A stretch of DNA of 64,000 nt from Flavobacterium sp. SUN052 (GTDB taxonomy: Bacteria; Bacteroidota; Bacteroidia; Flavobacteriales; Flavobacteriaceae), in contig NZ_JAPQNS010000002.1 of assembly GCF_028867935.1 (NCBI RefSeq), forward strand, positions 124,001-188,000, written 5' to 3'. Shown here one piece after another: positions 9,435-17,410 of this stretch. The notes below the pieces were generated by a model. It was not told where the DNA came from, made no database searches, and was given only the letters and a program-made list of their open reading frames with translations. Position 1 is the stretch's first letter. Each line of letters opens with the position of its first letter. A program made the position numbers and the translations under genes.

Positions 9435-10328
9435 ATGACTATGATCCAACTAAACGACCTGCGGTTCGGGTATTCACGCAACCGACTTATTTACGATGGT
9501 CTCTCGCTCACCATGCCACCGGGCACCATTTATGGACTGCTGGGACCAAATGGAGCCGGAAAATCTACCCTGCTCCGGTTGATGGCGGGGCTGCTGTTTC
9601 CGAAAGGCGGAACCGTTCGCGTGAATCAGCACACACCCGGCGACCGCAAACCGGCCTTCCTGGAAGATGTATTCCTTCTTCCGGAAGAATTCTTTGTACC
9701 CCCCATAAGTGTCAAGGCCTTTATAGAATCGAACGCGCCCTTTTACCCGCGCTTCGATCACGCACAATTTTCGGGCTACCTCGCCGAGTTTGGCTTCCCC
9801 GACAGTCAGCGATTGAGCGAAATGTCATACGGCCAGAAAAAGAAAGTGTTGATTGGTTTTGGCCTGGCGACCAACACTGCCTTGTTGATTCTGGACGAAC
9901 CGACAAACGGACTGGACATTCCCTCAAAAAGTCAGTTTCGGCGGTTAGTAGCCGGTGCAGCCAGCGAGAACCGGATCATCATTATCTCAACTCACCAGGT
10001 GCGTGATCTCGAAACCCTCATCGACCCCATTGTGATTCTGGGCGAGAAGCCAAACGGTAGCATTGGTGTAGCGCTCAACGCGAGCGTAGAATCCATAACC
10101 GACCGGCTCTGGTTCGGATTGGTACCCGATTTGGCTGGTCTTCCGCCGGTGTTGTACTCTGAGCGGGTAGTAGGCGGTTATGCCGTGGTAACCGAAAACC
10201 GCCCCGACGAACTAGCCGATTATCGGAACAGCCGCCTTGATCTGGAACGACTTTATAACGCCGTACAAGCGCACCCATCGCGCATTCAGCAATTATTTTC
10301 TACTCAAACCGTCTACGCCCAACCATGA
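9435..10328 (+). CDS. ABC transporter ATP-binding protein
   Basis: A 297-residue cytoplasmic ATPase. Walker A is GPNGAGKST near residue 40, the signature region is MSYGQKKK, and Walker B is LLILDEPTNGLD, followed by the switch His in ISTHQ. The C-terminal ~90 residues are divergent. Start chosen at ATG 9435 (ATG 9441 is an alternative) because a probable promoter starts transcription after the further upstream ATG. It overlaps the permease gene by 4 bases. With the permease and GntR regulator that follow, it resembles the YtrA/YtrB-type self-regulated ABC exporters, whose natural substrates are often unknown. Confidence 0.88.
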   Translation: MTMIQLNDLRFGYSRNRLIYDGLSLTMPPGTIYGLLGPNGAGKSTLLRLMAGLLFPKGGTVRVNQHTPGDRKPAFLEDVFLLPEEFFVPPISVKAFIESNAPFYPRFDHAQFSGYLAEFGFPDSQRLSEMSYGQKKKVLIGFGLATNTALLILDEPTNGLDIPSKSQFRRLVAGAASENRIIIISTHQVRDLETLIDPIVILGEKPNGSIGVALNASVESITDRLWFGLVPDLAGLPPVLYSERVVGGYAVVTENRPDELADYRNSRLDLERLYNAVQAHPSRIQQLFSTQTVYAQP

Positions 10329-11155
10329 ATCAGACTTTTTCAGCCGCCCGTTTTGTGCCCTTACTTCGCAAGTTTTTGCAAGATAATGGGTGGGGCCTTC
10401 TCTCTATGGTGGGCGTTTTGTTTGTAATACTCGCCGTCAGCATGTCTTTTATGGTTTATAAGAACCCGCCCAATTCAGTTGAGAGTAGCCGATTAATAGG
10501 GTTCCTCATTTTGTCTTTAGTACTCTGGCCCTTATTTACGCATCAAATTGCATCTGATTACAACAACCGTGAGCAGGCTTTAACATCGCTGATGTTACCA
10601 GCTTCCTTATTTGAGAAATGGTTATTGCTGTGGGTGGTTACCGGGCTGGGTTTCGTACTGTGCTTCTTCAGCTTTTTTACGATTATCGATGCCATCGGTA
10701 CTTACTACGTCAATCATCGCGACTGGCCCCAAGTAACGCTCGACTATTTTACCCAGAGGCATATTTCCCGCACTATTGAACGTGTAGATTTTACGGAACT
10801 CAATAAAACACCTGTTTGGGCAGTTTGGCTTCTGCTACATCCGTTCACCCTGGCAGCTACGCTCCTGTTCCGTAAATACACGTTAGCTATTGGGGTATTT
10901 ATAGGACTCATATTGTTTGGTGCAGCGCTTTTCATAAACAAGTACTACGCTCAAATGCTAGTAGGTAATTCAATAACAGTTGCCAATGCCTTTCCTTTTG
11001 CAGGGTTTGGGGTTATGAAAGAGACTGCTAGTGGTATATACCATTACATTGCCGTGCCCAAGATTGGTAATATCATCCGCTGGAGCATAGGAATCGCTGC
11101 CGTGGCAATACTGTACGCCGTTGCTTATTTCCGCCTTAAAGAACGAGAGGTCTGA
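10325..11155 (+). CDS. ABC transporter permease
   Basis: A 276-residue integral membrane protein with about six hydrophobic segments, for example GLLSMVGVLFVILAVSM, LIGFLILSLVLWPLF, WLLLWVVTGLGFVLCFF and SIGIAAVAILYAVAY. Its start codon overlaps the ATPase stop (ATGA), so the two are coupled. There is no recognisable binding-protein gene, consistent with an export or ABC-2-like function. The GntR regulator follows 3 bases after its stop. Substrate unknown. Confidence 0.8.
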   Translation: MNQTFSAARFVPLLRKFLQDNGWGLLSMVGVLFVILAVSMSFMVYKNPPNSVESSRLIGFLILSLVLWPLFTHQIASDYNNREQALTSLMLPASLFEKWLLLWVVTGLGFVLCFFSFFTIIDAIGTYYVNHRDWPQVTLDYFTQRHISRTIERVDFTELNKTPVWAVWLLLHPFTLAATLLFRKYTLAIGVFIGLILFGAALFINKYYAQMLVGNSITVANAFPFAGFGVMKETASGIYHYIAVPKIGNIIRWSIGIAAVAILYAVAYFRLKEREV

Positions 11156-11158
11156 TCT

Positions 11159-11536
11159 ATGGAATTTCGCGACAAACAAGCCATCTATCTGCAAATCGCC
11201 GAGTATGTCAGCGAACAGATTCTACTGGGCCGCTGGTCCACTAGCGACAAAATCCCTTCGGTGCGCGACCTTGCCGCCGAACTCGAAGTGAATCCCAACA
11301 CCGTGATGCGTACTTACGATTTTCTGAGCCAAAAAGATATTATTGCCAACAAGCGAGGCATTGGTTTCTTCCCCGCCGATGATGCCTTGGACAAGATCAA
11401 AGCGTATCGACGGGAGAGTTTTCTGGAAAACGACCTTCCGGTGTTCTTCCGAAATATGTATCTGCTGGGCATCAACATAACTGAACTGGAAACCCGCTAT
11501 CAGCAATTCATTTCTCAAACCTTTACCAAAGCATGA
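11159..11536 (+). CDS. GntR-family (YtrA-type) transcriptional regulator
   Basis: A 125-residue protein with an N-terminal winged helix: YLQIAEYVSEQILLGRW, then KIPSVRDLAAELEVNPNTVMRTY as the recognition region. The C-terminal part is short (about 50 residues), which is the YtrA subgroup arrangement. Such regulators normally repress their own ABC operon, and here the gene lies inside that operon, 3 bases after the permease and overlapping the next gene by 4 bases. The effector is unknown. Confidence 0.88.
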   Translation: MEFRDKQAIYLQIAEYVSEQILLGRWSTSDKIPSVRDLAAELEVNPNTVMRTYDFLSQKDIIANKRGIGFFPADDALDKIKAYRRESFLENDLPVFFRNMYLLGINITELETRYQQFISQTFTKA

Positions 11537-12249
11537 AAACGAGCATCAAACTATTATGTTTGTTAGCGGTAATTACGCTTACGGGCATGTTGTCGATCAA
11601 TAGCCTAATGAAACGGGAATTCGACAAAATTGACTGGAGCAATCCCTACCAGAATTTTACGGCCAAACCGCTACCCCCGCTGAAACACCTGCGTATTTCA
11701 GGAACACCCGATTACGAGATTAAGATTGAACGCAATGCCACACCACAAGCACTATTCAACCCTGAAATGAAAGGTCATTTTTTCAAAACAGAACAGCGGG
11801 GAGACACCTTATCAGTTACGTTTACCACGAAAGGGGAAGGCTGGGATGGCCCAATTGATGAACCCGCCTATAACAGACCATTGGGACTAGTGTTACATTT
11901 ACCCGAATTAAGCAGTCTCTATACCAATAATGTATGGATAACAGTGAGTGGCTTTGAGTCGCCACAGTTGAGCCTAACCGCGCATCATGCCCGTTTATTA
12001 ACCGAGAAAATGCGGGTAACTGGTACGTTGGCCGTACAAACTGAAAATGACGGATTTGCGCTCATCAGGGCCGATACCTGCGGCACGCTTCAGGCAACCT
12101 TGCGCGACGAGAGCACTATGAATTTAACTGATGTACGACCCACTCATCTGATTACCAGGGCCGAACCGAGAGCCGAATTACACTTGAGAGGACAGCAATG
12201 GGGAGTTATTGAGACGTCGGTGGTTACAGCAAAAGCAACGAAACAATAG
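11533..12249 (+). CDS. Exported protein of the ABC/GntR operon, possibly GIN-like
   Basis: A 238-residue protein with one N-terminal hydrophobic segment (IKLLCLLAVITLTGMLSI), so exported or anchored. The rest is beta-rich with strands that read like a right-handed beta helix (LGLVLHLPELSSLYTNN, GFESPQLSLTAHHARLL). This is reminiscent of the GIN/DUF2807 family of putative adhesins or auto-transporter-like domains, but the match is weak. It overlaps the GntR stop by 4 bases and closes the operon. Role unknown; context suggests an envelope stress or transport function. Confidence 0.7.
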   Translation: MKTSIKLLCLLAVITLTGMLSINSLMKREFDKIDWSNPYQNFTAKPLPPLKHLRISGTPDYEIKIERNATPQALFNPEMKGHFFKTEQRGDTLSVTFTTKGEGWDGPIDEPAYNRPLGLVLHLPELSSLYTNNVWITVSGFESPQLSLTAHHARLLTEKMRVTGTLAVQTENDGFALIRADTCGTLQATLRDESTMNLTDVRPTHLITRAEPRAELHLRGQQWGVIETSVVTAKATKQ

Positions 12250-12625
12250 CTGTTATGTGAATCCAGACCATCATCAGGCAGCTGTAAGGCGAATCGCTGA
12301 ATGACTGGCTGCCTGATGTTGTCTGCGTTACCGTCCACATGATCCGGGCTTTAACCGTAGTAACTGTAGCAACCATAGTAAGGCTTACACCTAGCATCGT
12401 ATACGCTCTGCCGTTGGTCAACTGCATCAATGGCGACCGATTCCATCCATCCACAAAAGGTACCAGCAAAGTACCGGTTCCACTCAGCGTACGGTAGGCA
12501 AGCGAACAAACGGTTAGGGCCAGTAGAAGATGCAGAAAAAGCACGAAGAAAGCTCTCGAACGATCCTGAAGGACCAGGGCGCCAAAGCTTAATAATGCTG
12601 TTGTGAAGATAACAAACGTTTCCAT
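12224..12625 (-). CDS. Small membrane protein, hypothetical
   Basis: A 133-residue reading frame with four hydrophobic segments (FVIFTTALLSFGALVL, AFFVLFLHLLLALTVCSLAY, MLGVSLTMVATVTTV, MMVWIHITAIVSLLLL), starting from ATG 12625. Its 3' end overlaps the convergent operon gene by 26 bases. The regular spacing of the hydrophobic segments favours a real gene, but no family is recognised and the length is modest. Confidence 0.5.
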   Translation of the reverse strand: METFVIFTTALLSFGALVLQDRSRAFFVLFLHLLLALTVCSLAYRTLSGTGTLLVPFVDGWNRSPLMQLTNGRAYTMLGVSLTMVATVTTVKARIMWTVTQTTSGSQSFSDSPYSCLMMVWIHITAIVSLLLL

Positions 12626-12820
12626 TACGATGAAGCCGCTAGTATTACATAGCGTGACCTCAAAACTCGGGGAGTAGCTTTAAACCGCAATTAAGTCGAT
12701 GTTAAAAGACAATTAACATGATTAGAAGGTCCTAAAGCCAGGCCTGCCAGTCTTGAACCGGGAAAGCTCATTTTACGTTAATAGAAGGGGACTATCTTGC
12801 ACCAATCCCCTTTCTCCTGA
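12626..12820. other. Gap between the small membrane gene and mutS2
   Basis: The 195 bases contain no convincing gene. A TATCTTG element at 12793-12799 lies 21 bases before the mutS2 start codon and is close to the Bacteroidota -7 motif. It may be the mutS2 promoter, but I see no clear upstream element. Confidence 0.4.
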
Positions 12821-15247
12821 ATGCTTTACCCAAATACACTCGAACAAAAACTAGGCTTCGACAAAATCCGCGAACTCCTTAAACAGGCTTGTATTAGCCC
12901 GCTTGGCCAGGATTACGTGGATAAAATACGCTTTACCGATAATCATCAACTCATTGATAAATTATTGAAGCAAACTGCTGAATTCAAGCAGATTGTTCAG
13001 TATGAATCCGATTTTCCGCAGTCCAATTACATCGACGTTCGCGACCAGCTGACCAAAGCCCGAATTGAAGGACTTGCTTTGACGGAAGAAGATTTTTTCA
13101 ACCTGAAACTGGCCCTGAAAACGGTACAGATGTGCCTAACGTTTCTAGCTAAACGCGAAGAGAACCAGTTCCCTTTTTTGAAAGAACTGGCCGGTCCCGT
13201 TGCTCTTGACCAGAACCTGCTGGCCGCCCTCGACCGGATCATTGACGATCGGGGTCACGTTCGCGATTCGGCCTCGCCTGAGTTGTCGCGCATTCGGAAA
13301 CAGATCATTTCGGAGCAGGCTAACCTCCGCAAGCAGCTGGATTCCATTTTGCGAAACGCCCGGCAAAACGGCTGGATTCCCGACGATCTGGGCCTTACCG
13401 TGCGCGGGGGACGGTTGGTTATTCCGGTAGCCGCCGAACACAAGCGCAAAATCAAAGGCTTCGTGCATGATGAGTCAAACACGGGTCAAACAGTCTACCT
13501 GGAACCCGCCGAAGTCTTCGACTCCAACAACGAGATTCGGGAATTGGAATACGCTGAGCGCCGTGAAATTCACCGCATTTTGCTGGCGTTGACCGATCAG
13601 GTACGTCCCCATTTGGAAGGATTGAAACGGGCGGTTAATTTTCTGGCCCAAATCGATTTCATCCGCGCCAAAGCCCGCGTAGCTATTCAGATTGAGGCTG
13701 GGATGCCCATTGTGCACAACCGCCCCCATATCGACTGGACAAACACGCGACACCCTTTGCTGCACCTGTCGTTTCAGAAACCTGAAGCACGGGCAGAGAA
13801 TAAATCGGTAGTACCGCTTTCGGTTCGATTAGATGAGAAACAACGGATTCTGATTATCTCCGGCCCCAACGCCGGCGGTAAATCCATTGCTCTCAAAACT
13901 ATTGGTCTGGTGCAGTATATGCTTCAGTGCGGGTTGCTGGTGCCTATGGTTGAGTACTCCGAAATGGGTGTATTCCAAAACCTGTTCATCGACATTGGCG
14001 ACGAGCAATCTCTTGAAAATGACCTCAGTACATACAGCTCGCACCTCACGGCTATGAAGCAGTTTCTGGTGGGCGCTAACAAACGGACGCTGTTCCTGAT
14101 CGACGAATTTGGAACGGGGACGGAGCCGGGGTTAGGGTGTGCCATTGCTGAAGCTATTCTGGAAGATCTCAATAAATCGGGGGCGTATGGTGTCATCAAC
14201 ACGCACTACACCAACCTGAAGGTATTTGCCGACAAAACACCGGGTCTTGTCAACGGGGCCATGCGCTTTGATGGCGAACATCTGGAACCACTGTATCAAC
14301 TCGAAATTGGGCGACCAGGGTCTTCGTTTGCGTTCGAGATTGCCAGCAAGATTGGCTTGCCACGAGCTGTAATTGAGCGTGCCAAAGATAAACTGGGCAC
14401 CCAGCAGGTGAACTTCGAGAAGTTGATCAAAGAGCTCGACATCGAGAAGAAGGTATTTGCCGAAAAGAATATCGAAATCGGTATCAATTCGCGCAAAGCG
14501 GCCCAGCAACTAGCCGAATACACCGCCCTGAAAACGCGGCTCGACAACGATCAGAAGCAACTCCTGAACGAGGCCAAGCAAAAAGCGAAGGCTCTGGTCC
14601 AGGAAGCTAATCAGCGCATCGAAAACACGATTCGGGAAATTCGCGAGACGAAGGCCGACAAGGAAATGACTCGTGAAATCAGGCAGGAATTGCAACAGTT
14701 TGAGCAAAAAACGCTGAAGCCCGAGGTAATTGTTGAGCTCGCTAAACCGAAAGAAAAAGAAGAATTCGAGTCAGACAACGGTGCTATTGACGTGGGGAGC
14801 TTCGTTCGGATTCAGGGCCAAACGGCCGTTGGGCAAGTGCTGGCCATGCGCGGCAAAGACGCCGAAATAAGCATTGGCGACCTAAAATCGAATGTGAAGC
14901 TGAACCGGCTCGAAAAGGTTAGCAAAAAAGCGTTCAAAGAGGCTATTGGCGAAACCGAAAAGCCCCGTATGAAAGGCGTCGACATGAACGAGAAGATGAT
15001 GAATTTCAGCTTCAACCTCGACATTCGTGGTCTGCGTGGCGACGAAGCCCTCACCGAAGTGGATCAGTTTTTTGACAATGCCCTCATGCTCGGCTACCCC
15101 GAACTCCGCATTGTACACGGCAAAGGCGATGGCATCCTGCGCAACTTGGTCCGCACGCATCTCCGGCGTTACAAACAAGTTGGCCGTATGGCCGACGAAC
15201 ACGTTGAACGCGGAGGTGCCGGAGTAACCGTGGTGACAATGAAGTAG
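12821..15247 (+). CDS. mutS2: Endonuclease MutS2
   Basis: An 808-residue protein of full family length. It lacks the MutS mismatch-binding domain and begins with the core/clamp region. The ABC ATPase is at about 330-510: Walker A GPNAGGKS near residue 348 and Walker B LIDEFGTGTEPG near 424. A long charged coiled-coil follows (about 515-640), then a KOW-like segment, and a C-terminal Smr nuclease domain (LDIRGLRGDEAL near 732, VHGKGDG near 763). MutS2 acts on branched DNA to limit recombination, and in some bacteria it splits collided ribosomes. Transcribed alone from ATG 12821; a separate promoter precedes the next small gene. Confidence 0.95.
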   Translation: MLYPNTLEQKLGFDKIRELLKQACISPLGQDYVDKIRFTDNHQLIDKLLKQTAEFKQIVQYESDFPQSNYIDVRDQLTKARIEGLALTEEDFFNLKLALKTVQMCLTFLAKREENQFPFLKELAGPVALDQNLLAALDRIIDDRGHVRDSASPELSRIRKQIISEQANLRKQLDSILRNARQNGWIPDDLGLTVRGGRLVIPVAAEHKRKIKGFVHDESNTGQTVYLEPAEVFDSNNEIRELEYAERREIHRILLALTDQVRPHLEGLKRAVNFLAQIDFIRAKARVAIQIEAGMPIVHNRPHIDWTNTRHPLLHLSFQKPEARAENKSVVPLSVRLDEKQRILIISGPNAGGKSIALKTIGLVQYMLQCGLLVPMVEYSEMGVFQNLFIDIGDEQSLENDLSTYSSHLTAMKQFLVGANKRTLFLIDEFGTGTEPGLGCAIAEAILEDLNKSGAYGVINTHYTNLKVFADKTPGLVNGAMRFDGEHLEPLYQLEIGRPGSSFAFEIASKIGLPRAVIERAKDKLGTQQVNFEKLIKELDIEKKVFAEKNIEIGINSRKAAQQLAEYTALKTRLDNDQKQLLNEAKQKAKALVQEANQRIENTIREIRETKADKEMTREIRQELQQFEQKTLKPEVIVELAKPKEKEEFESDNGAIDVGSFVRIQGQTAVGQVLAMRGKDAEISIGDLKSNVKLNRLEKVSKKAFKEAIGETEKPRMKGVDMNEKMMNFSFNLDIRGLRGDEALTEVDQFFDNALMLGYPELRIVHGKGDGILRNLVRTHLRRYKQVGRMADEHVERGGAGVTVVTMK

Positions 15248-15255
15248 TCGTTTCT

Positions 15256-15263
15256 TATCTTTG
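15256..15263 (+). promoter_or_regulatory. Promoter -7 element for the small antitoxin-like gene
   Basis: TATCTTTG matches the Bacteroidota -7 consensus TAnnTTTG exactly and ends 7 bases before the ATG. Transcription would start at or within a few bases of the start codon, giving an essentially leaderless message. The -33 element is weak. It lets the small gene be expressed separately from mutS2. Confidence 0.6.
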
Positions 15264-15270
15264 TAATCAG

Positions 15271-15465
15271 ATGAAATTCTACGAAAAATATCCTCAATTG
15301 ACCGAAAAGGCTTTCCTCACGAAAGTACTTACAGACACTGTTTTTTCGACAATGGCCCTAGAAGATCAGGTGGTCTCGAAACCAAAAATTGCGGAAATTG
15401 TGGAGTTGGTATTAAAAGCAGAAGAATCAAAAGGGAGTCAGTTCTTCGCTGAGCAGCGTATTTAA
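15271..15465 (+). CDS. VbhA-like Fic antitoxin candidate, 64 aa
   Basis: A 64-residue protein. Residues 24-45 contain TMALED (Thr27, Glu31) followed by VVSKPKIAEIVE. This lines up with the inhibitory helix of VbhA-type class I Fic antitoxins, whose motif is (S/T)xxxE(G/N); here Asp replaces Gly/Asn. VbhA is also about 62 residues. The inhibitory Glu of such proteins blocks productive ATP binding by the Fic domain. The gene is convergent with the Fic gene and overlaps its 3' end by 39 bases, which is unusual because class I antitoxins normally lie just upstream of fic. The assignment rests on motif and adjacency, not on a search. Confidence 0.62.
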   Translation: MKFYEKYPQLTEKAFLTKVLTDTVFSTMALEDQVVSKPKIAEIVELVLKAEESKGSQFFAEQRI

Positions 15466-16035
15466 GGGGACATAATCACCCCGATCTGCCGCTTTCATAG
15501 CATTTATATAGGCCTTCCTGCTTTCGCCTTCCCGGTAGTAAAGTTGTAAAGGTTGATAGCCTAGTTTCAGCGCTACGATATTCATCAAAATTCGCCCCGT
15601 TCGATCATTACCATTATTGAATGGGTGGATTTTGATGAATTCATAGTGAGCAAAAATCAGGCAATCCAGATGCTCTTGTACACTTTGGGATATTGATAAC
15701 TTAAAATTCAGATTGTCGATAAATTGGTACATCAACTGCAATACCTGATTTGGAGGTGGTGGCACTAACTGACCAACTCGCACCTCTACAGTCCGCCATT
15801 TTCCAGCCCAGTCATACAACTCTCCAAAGGCTATCCTATGTAGTGTCAAAACCAGCCCTGTTGATAATTGAACGTCTATATCCAGATCAAAAACAAATAG
15901 CTCAGCTATGGCTAGTCCTTTAGCTTCATACTCATTAAGTTGGCTTTTGTCAGTAATGTCAAGCAAATTATCATCAGGAAATGGGGTCCATTCGGTATCA
16001 TCATTCATGAGGAATGGAATAAAAGAAGTGATCAC
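15427..16035 (-). CDS. Fic/DOC-family protein (AMPylator-type toxin)
   Basis: A 202-residue protein. The catalytic Fic motif HPFNNGNDRTGR is at residues 137-148 (His137), matching HPFx(D/N)GNxRxxR with Asp in place of the common Gly. The flap region is RVGQLVPPPPNQVLQ (86-100), and the N-terminal TDKSQLNEYEAKG resembles the start of mobile mystery protein B, a Fic relative. A second start at Met10 is possible. Fic enzymes transfer AMP or other phosphate-containing groups to a target hydroxyl. I see no clear inhibitory (S/T)xxxE(G/N) in this protein, so control would come from a partner, probably the convergent 64-residue protein. Target unknown. Confidence 0.9.
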   Translation of the reverse strand: MITSFIPFLMNDDTEWTPFPDDNLLDITDKSQLNEYEAKGLAIAELFVFDLDIDVQLSTGLVLTLHRIAFGELYDWAGKWRTVEVRVGQLVPPPPNQVLQLMYQFIDNLNFKLSISQSVQEHLDCLIFAHYEFIKIHPFNNGNDRTGRILMNIVALKLGYQPLQLYYREGESRKAYINAMKAADRGDYVPLNTLLSEELTPF

Positions 16036-16084
16036 TAATCATCCCGCAAAGTAATTGATCGACACCACATAAGCTTATTCCTTT

Positions 16085-16738
16085 TCACTGCGCGTGACAC
16101 AACTGATTATAGGCTTCTATCATTTCGCCCAAAAGTTTCCAATCCCGGCGCGATGCAAAGGGGTAATTTCGTACGAATAGCGGGCAGTCGCCGAAGAGGT
16201 TGGCGTAGGTTTCTGCCATGTCTTCACGTTTCACGATGAAAGAGTTCTGGTTGTTTTTTAGTGCAACATAACTGAGGTCTTGCTCATGGCTGACCGAAAA
16301 GGTGCCAAACGAATACTCTGTCGTCTTTTTCCAGCCTGACACATCAAAATAAAGTACAATCGCTCCGGCAGATGGAGTCAGTCGTTCTAGCAACATCAGT
16401 TTGCCATCGCGTCTGGGATTGGGGACCCGCTCAAAAACCACGGTTTCCCGTTCTTTAGGGATACTGCCCGTTGCATACGCGAAGCGGGGAATCTGCTGTA
16501 CGATCAGTTGTAGGTTCTCGCCCTTTAGTTTGACTTTCTTGTTGTCTTGCGTCTGAACGACAACGCCAGCCGGGGAATCGTTTATGAATGATCCAACCCG
16601 AACCTGTCCACGAATGGTGTCGTTTTGTGTGGTCACCACGTAGCCTTCTGTCCACATGGTAATTGCGCCGAGTGGAACGTACTGCGCGTCACAGATGAAA
16701 TGGCTGAATACAGCCAAAAGTAACAGACAAGCCTTCAT
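16085..16738 (-). CDS. Secreted hypothetical protein
   Basis: A 217-residue protein with a signal peptide (MKACLLLLAVFSHFICDAQ). The mature part begins with a TEGYVVTTQNDTIRGQV stretch that recurs in many Bacteroidota exported proteins of unknown function (a beta-rich segment with an NDT-x-G-x-V pattern). A pair of late cysteines (FGDCPLF, YNQLCHAQ) may form a disulphide. It lies upstream of the Fic gene on the same strand with a 49-base gap but has no evident link to it. Confidence 0.75.
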   Translation of the reverse strand: MKACLLLLAVFSHFICDAQYVPLGAITMWTEGYVVTTQNDTIRGQVRVGSFINDSPAGVVVQTQDNKKVKLKGENLQLIVQQIPRFAYATGSIPKERETVVFERVPNPRRDGKLMLLERLTPSAGAIVLYFDVSGWKKTTEYSFGTFSVSHEQDLSYVALKNNQNSFIVKREDMAETYANLFGDCPLFVRNYPFASRRDWKLLGEMIEAYNQLCHAQ

Positions 16739-16910
16739 TGTTCGTATTTGTTGATTATTACGGCGAAGCTAGTGTAGGCTTGTCATCCTGGAAATACGAT
16801 ACAGGATGAAGTGTCTAAAAGACGGTATGAATCAGCAAAAATGCTTAACCCTTTGGCATTTGTCATCAATCTTGTAGATTGCCTGCTCAATCAACGAAAG
16901 GCCAAACCAA

Positions 16911-17390
16911 ATGAAATCCACCACCACGACTTCTTCTACTGCACCACTCTGGGCAACGTTGTACTCACGTTTTTCTTCTGCCCCAATTGAATTGAGAAGC
17001 TTTTTGATCTTCTCAACTACAATGACTCTTTTTCAATTGTTGGTTACCTATCAGTCTGGATTTAAAACAATTAAGGAAGCTATTATCCCGATTACAGGCT
17101 GGTTAATGGCTCAAGGGTATATATCCACCCTCTTTTTCATTTTCGCTCTCGTTTTTTCAGCTGGTTCAGCAGGCCAACGAAATAGATTTCGTTTAGCTGT
17201 TGTGGCGCTGTTATCCCTGAATGTTTTTCACGGAGTACAGGGCATTCCCTTCTACGACGACAATGATTACGGAAACCCCTACCTGATCATCAGCAAATGG
17301 AGACCAGTTTGGACAATAGTCCTTCCCTCCTTCTGGATCGTTTTGTTAATGACGAAGAGGGTCACAGCATTTTGCAAAGCCCAGAAGTAG
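16911..17390 (+). CDS. Membrane protein, hypothetical
   Basis: A 159-residue protein with four predicted membrane segments (SFLIFSTTMTLFQLLV, YISTLFFIFALVFSA, LAVVALLSLNVFHGV, WTIVLPSFWIVLLMT) after a Ser/Thr-rich N-terminus. No family recognised. It is convergent with the ABC exporter gene and stops 20 bases from it. The start is ATG 16911; nothing else constrains it. Confidence 0.65.
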   Translation: MKSTTTTSSTAPLWATLYSRFSSAPIELRSFLIFSTTMTLFQLLVTYQSGFKTIKEAIIPITGWLMAQGYISTLFFIFALVFSAGSAGQRNRFRLAVVALLSLNVFHGVQGIPFYDDNDYGNPYLIISKWRPVWTIVLPSFWIVLLMTKRVTAFCKAQK

Positions 17391-17410
17391 CGAATCTGCC
17401 ATAAAGGCTT

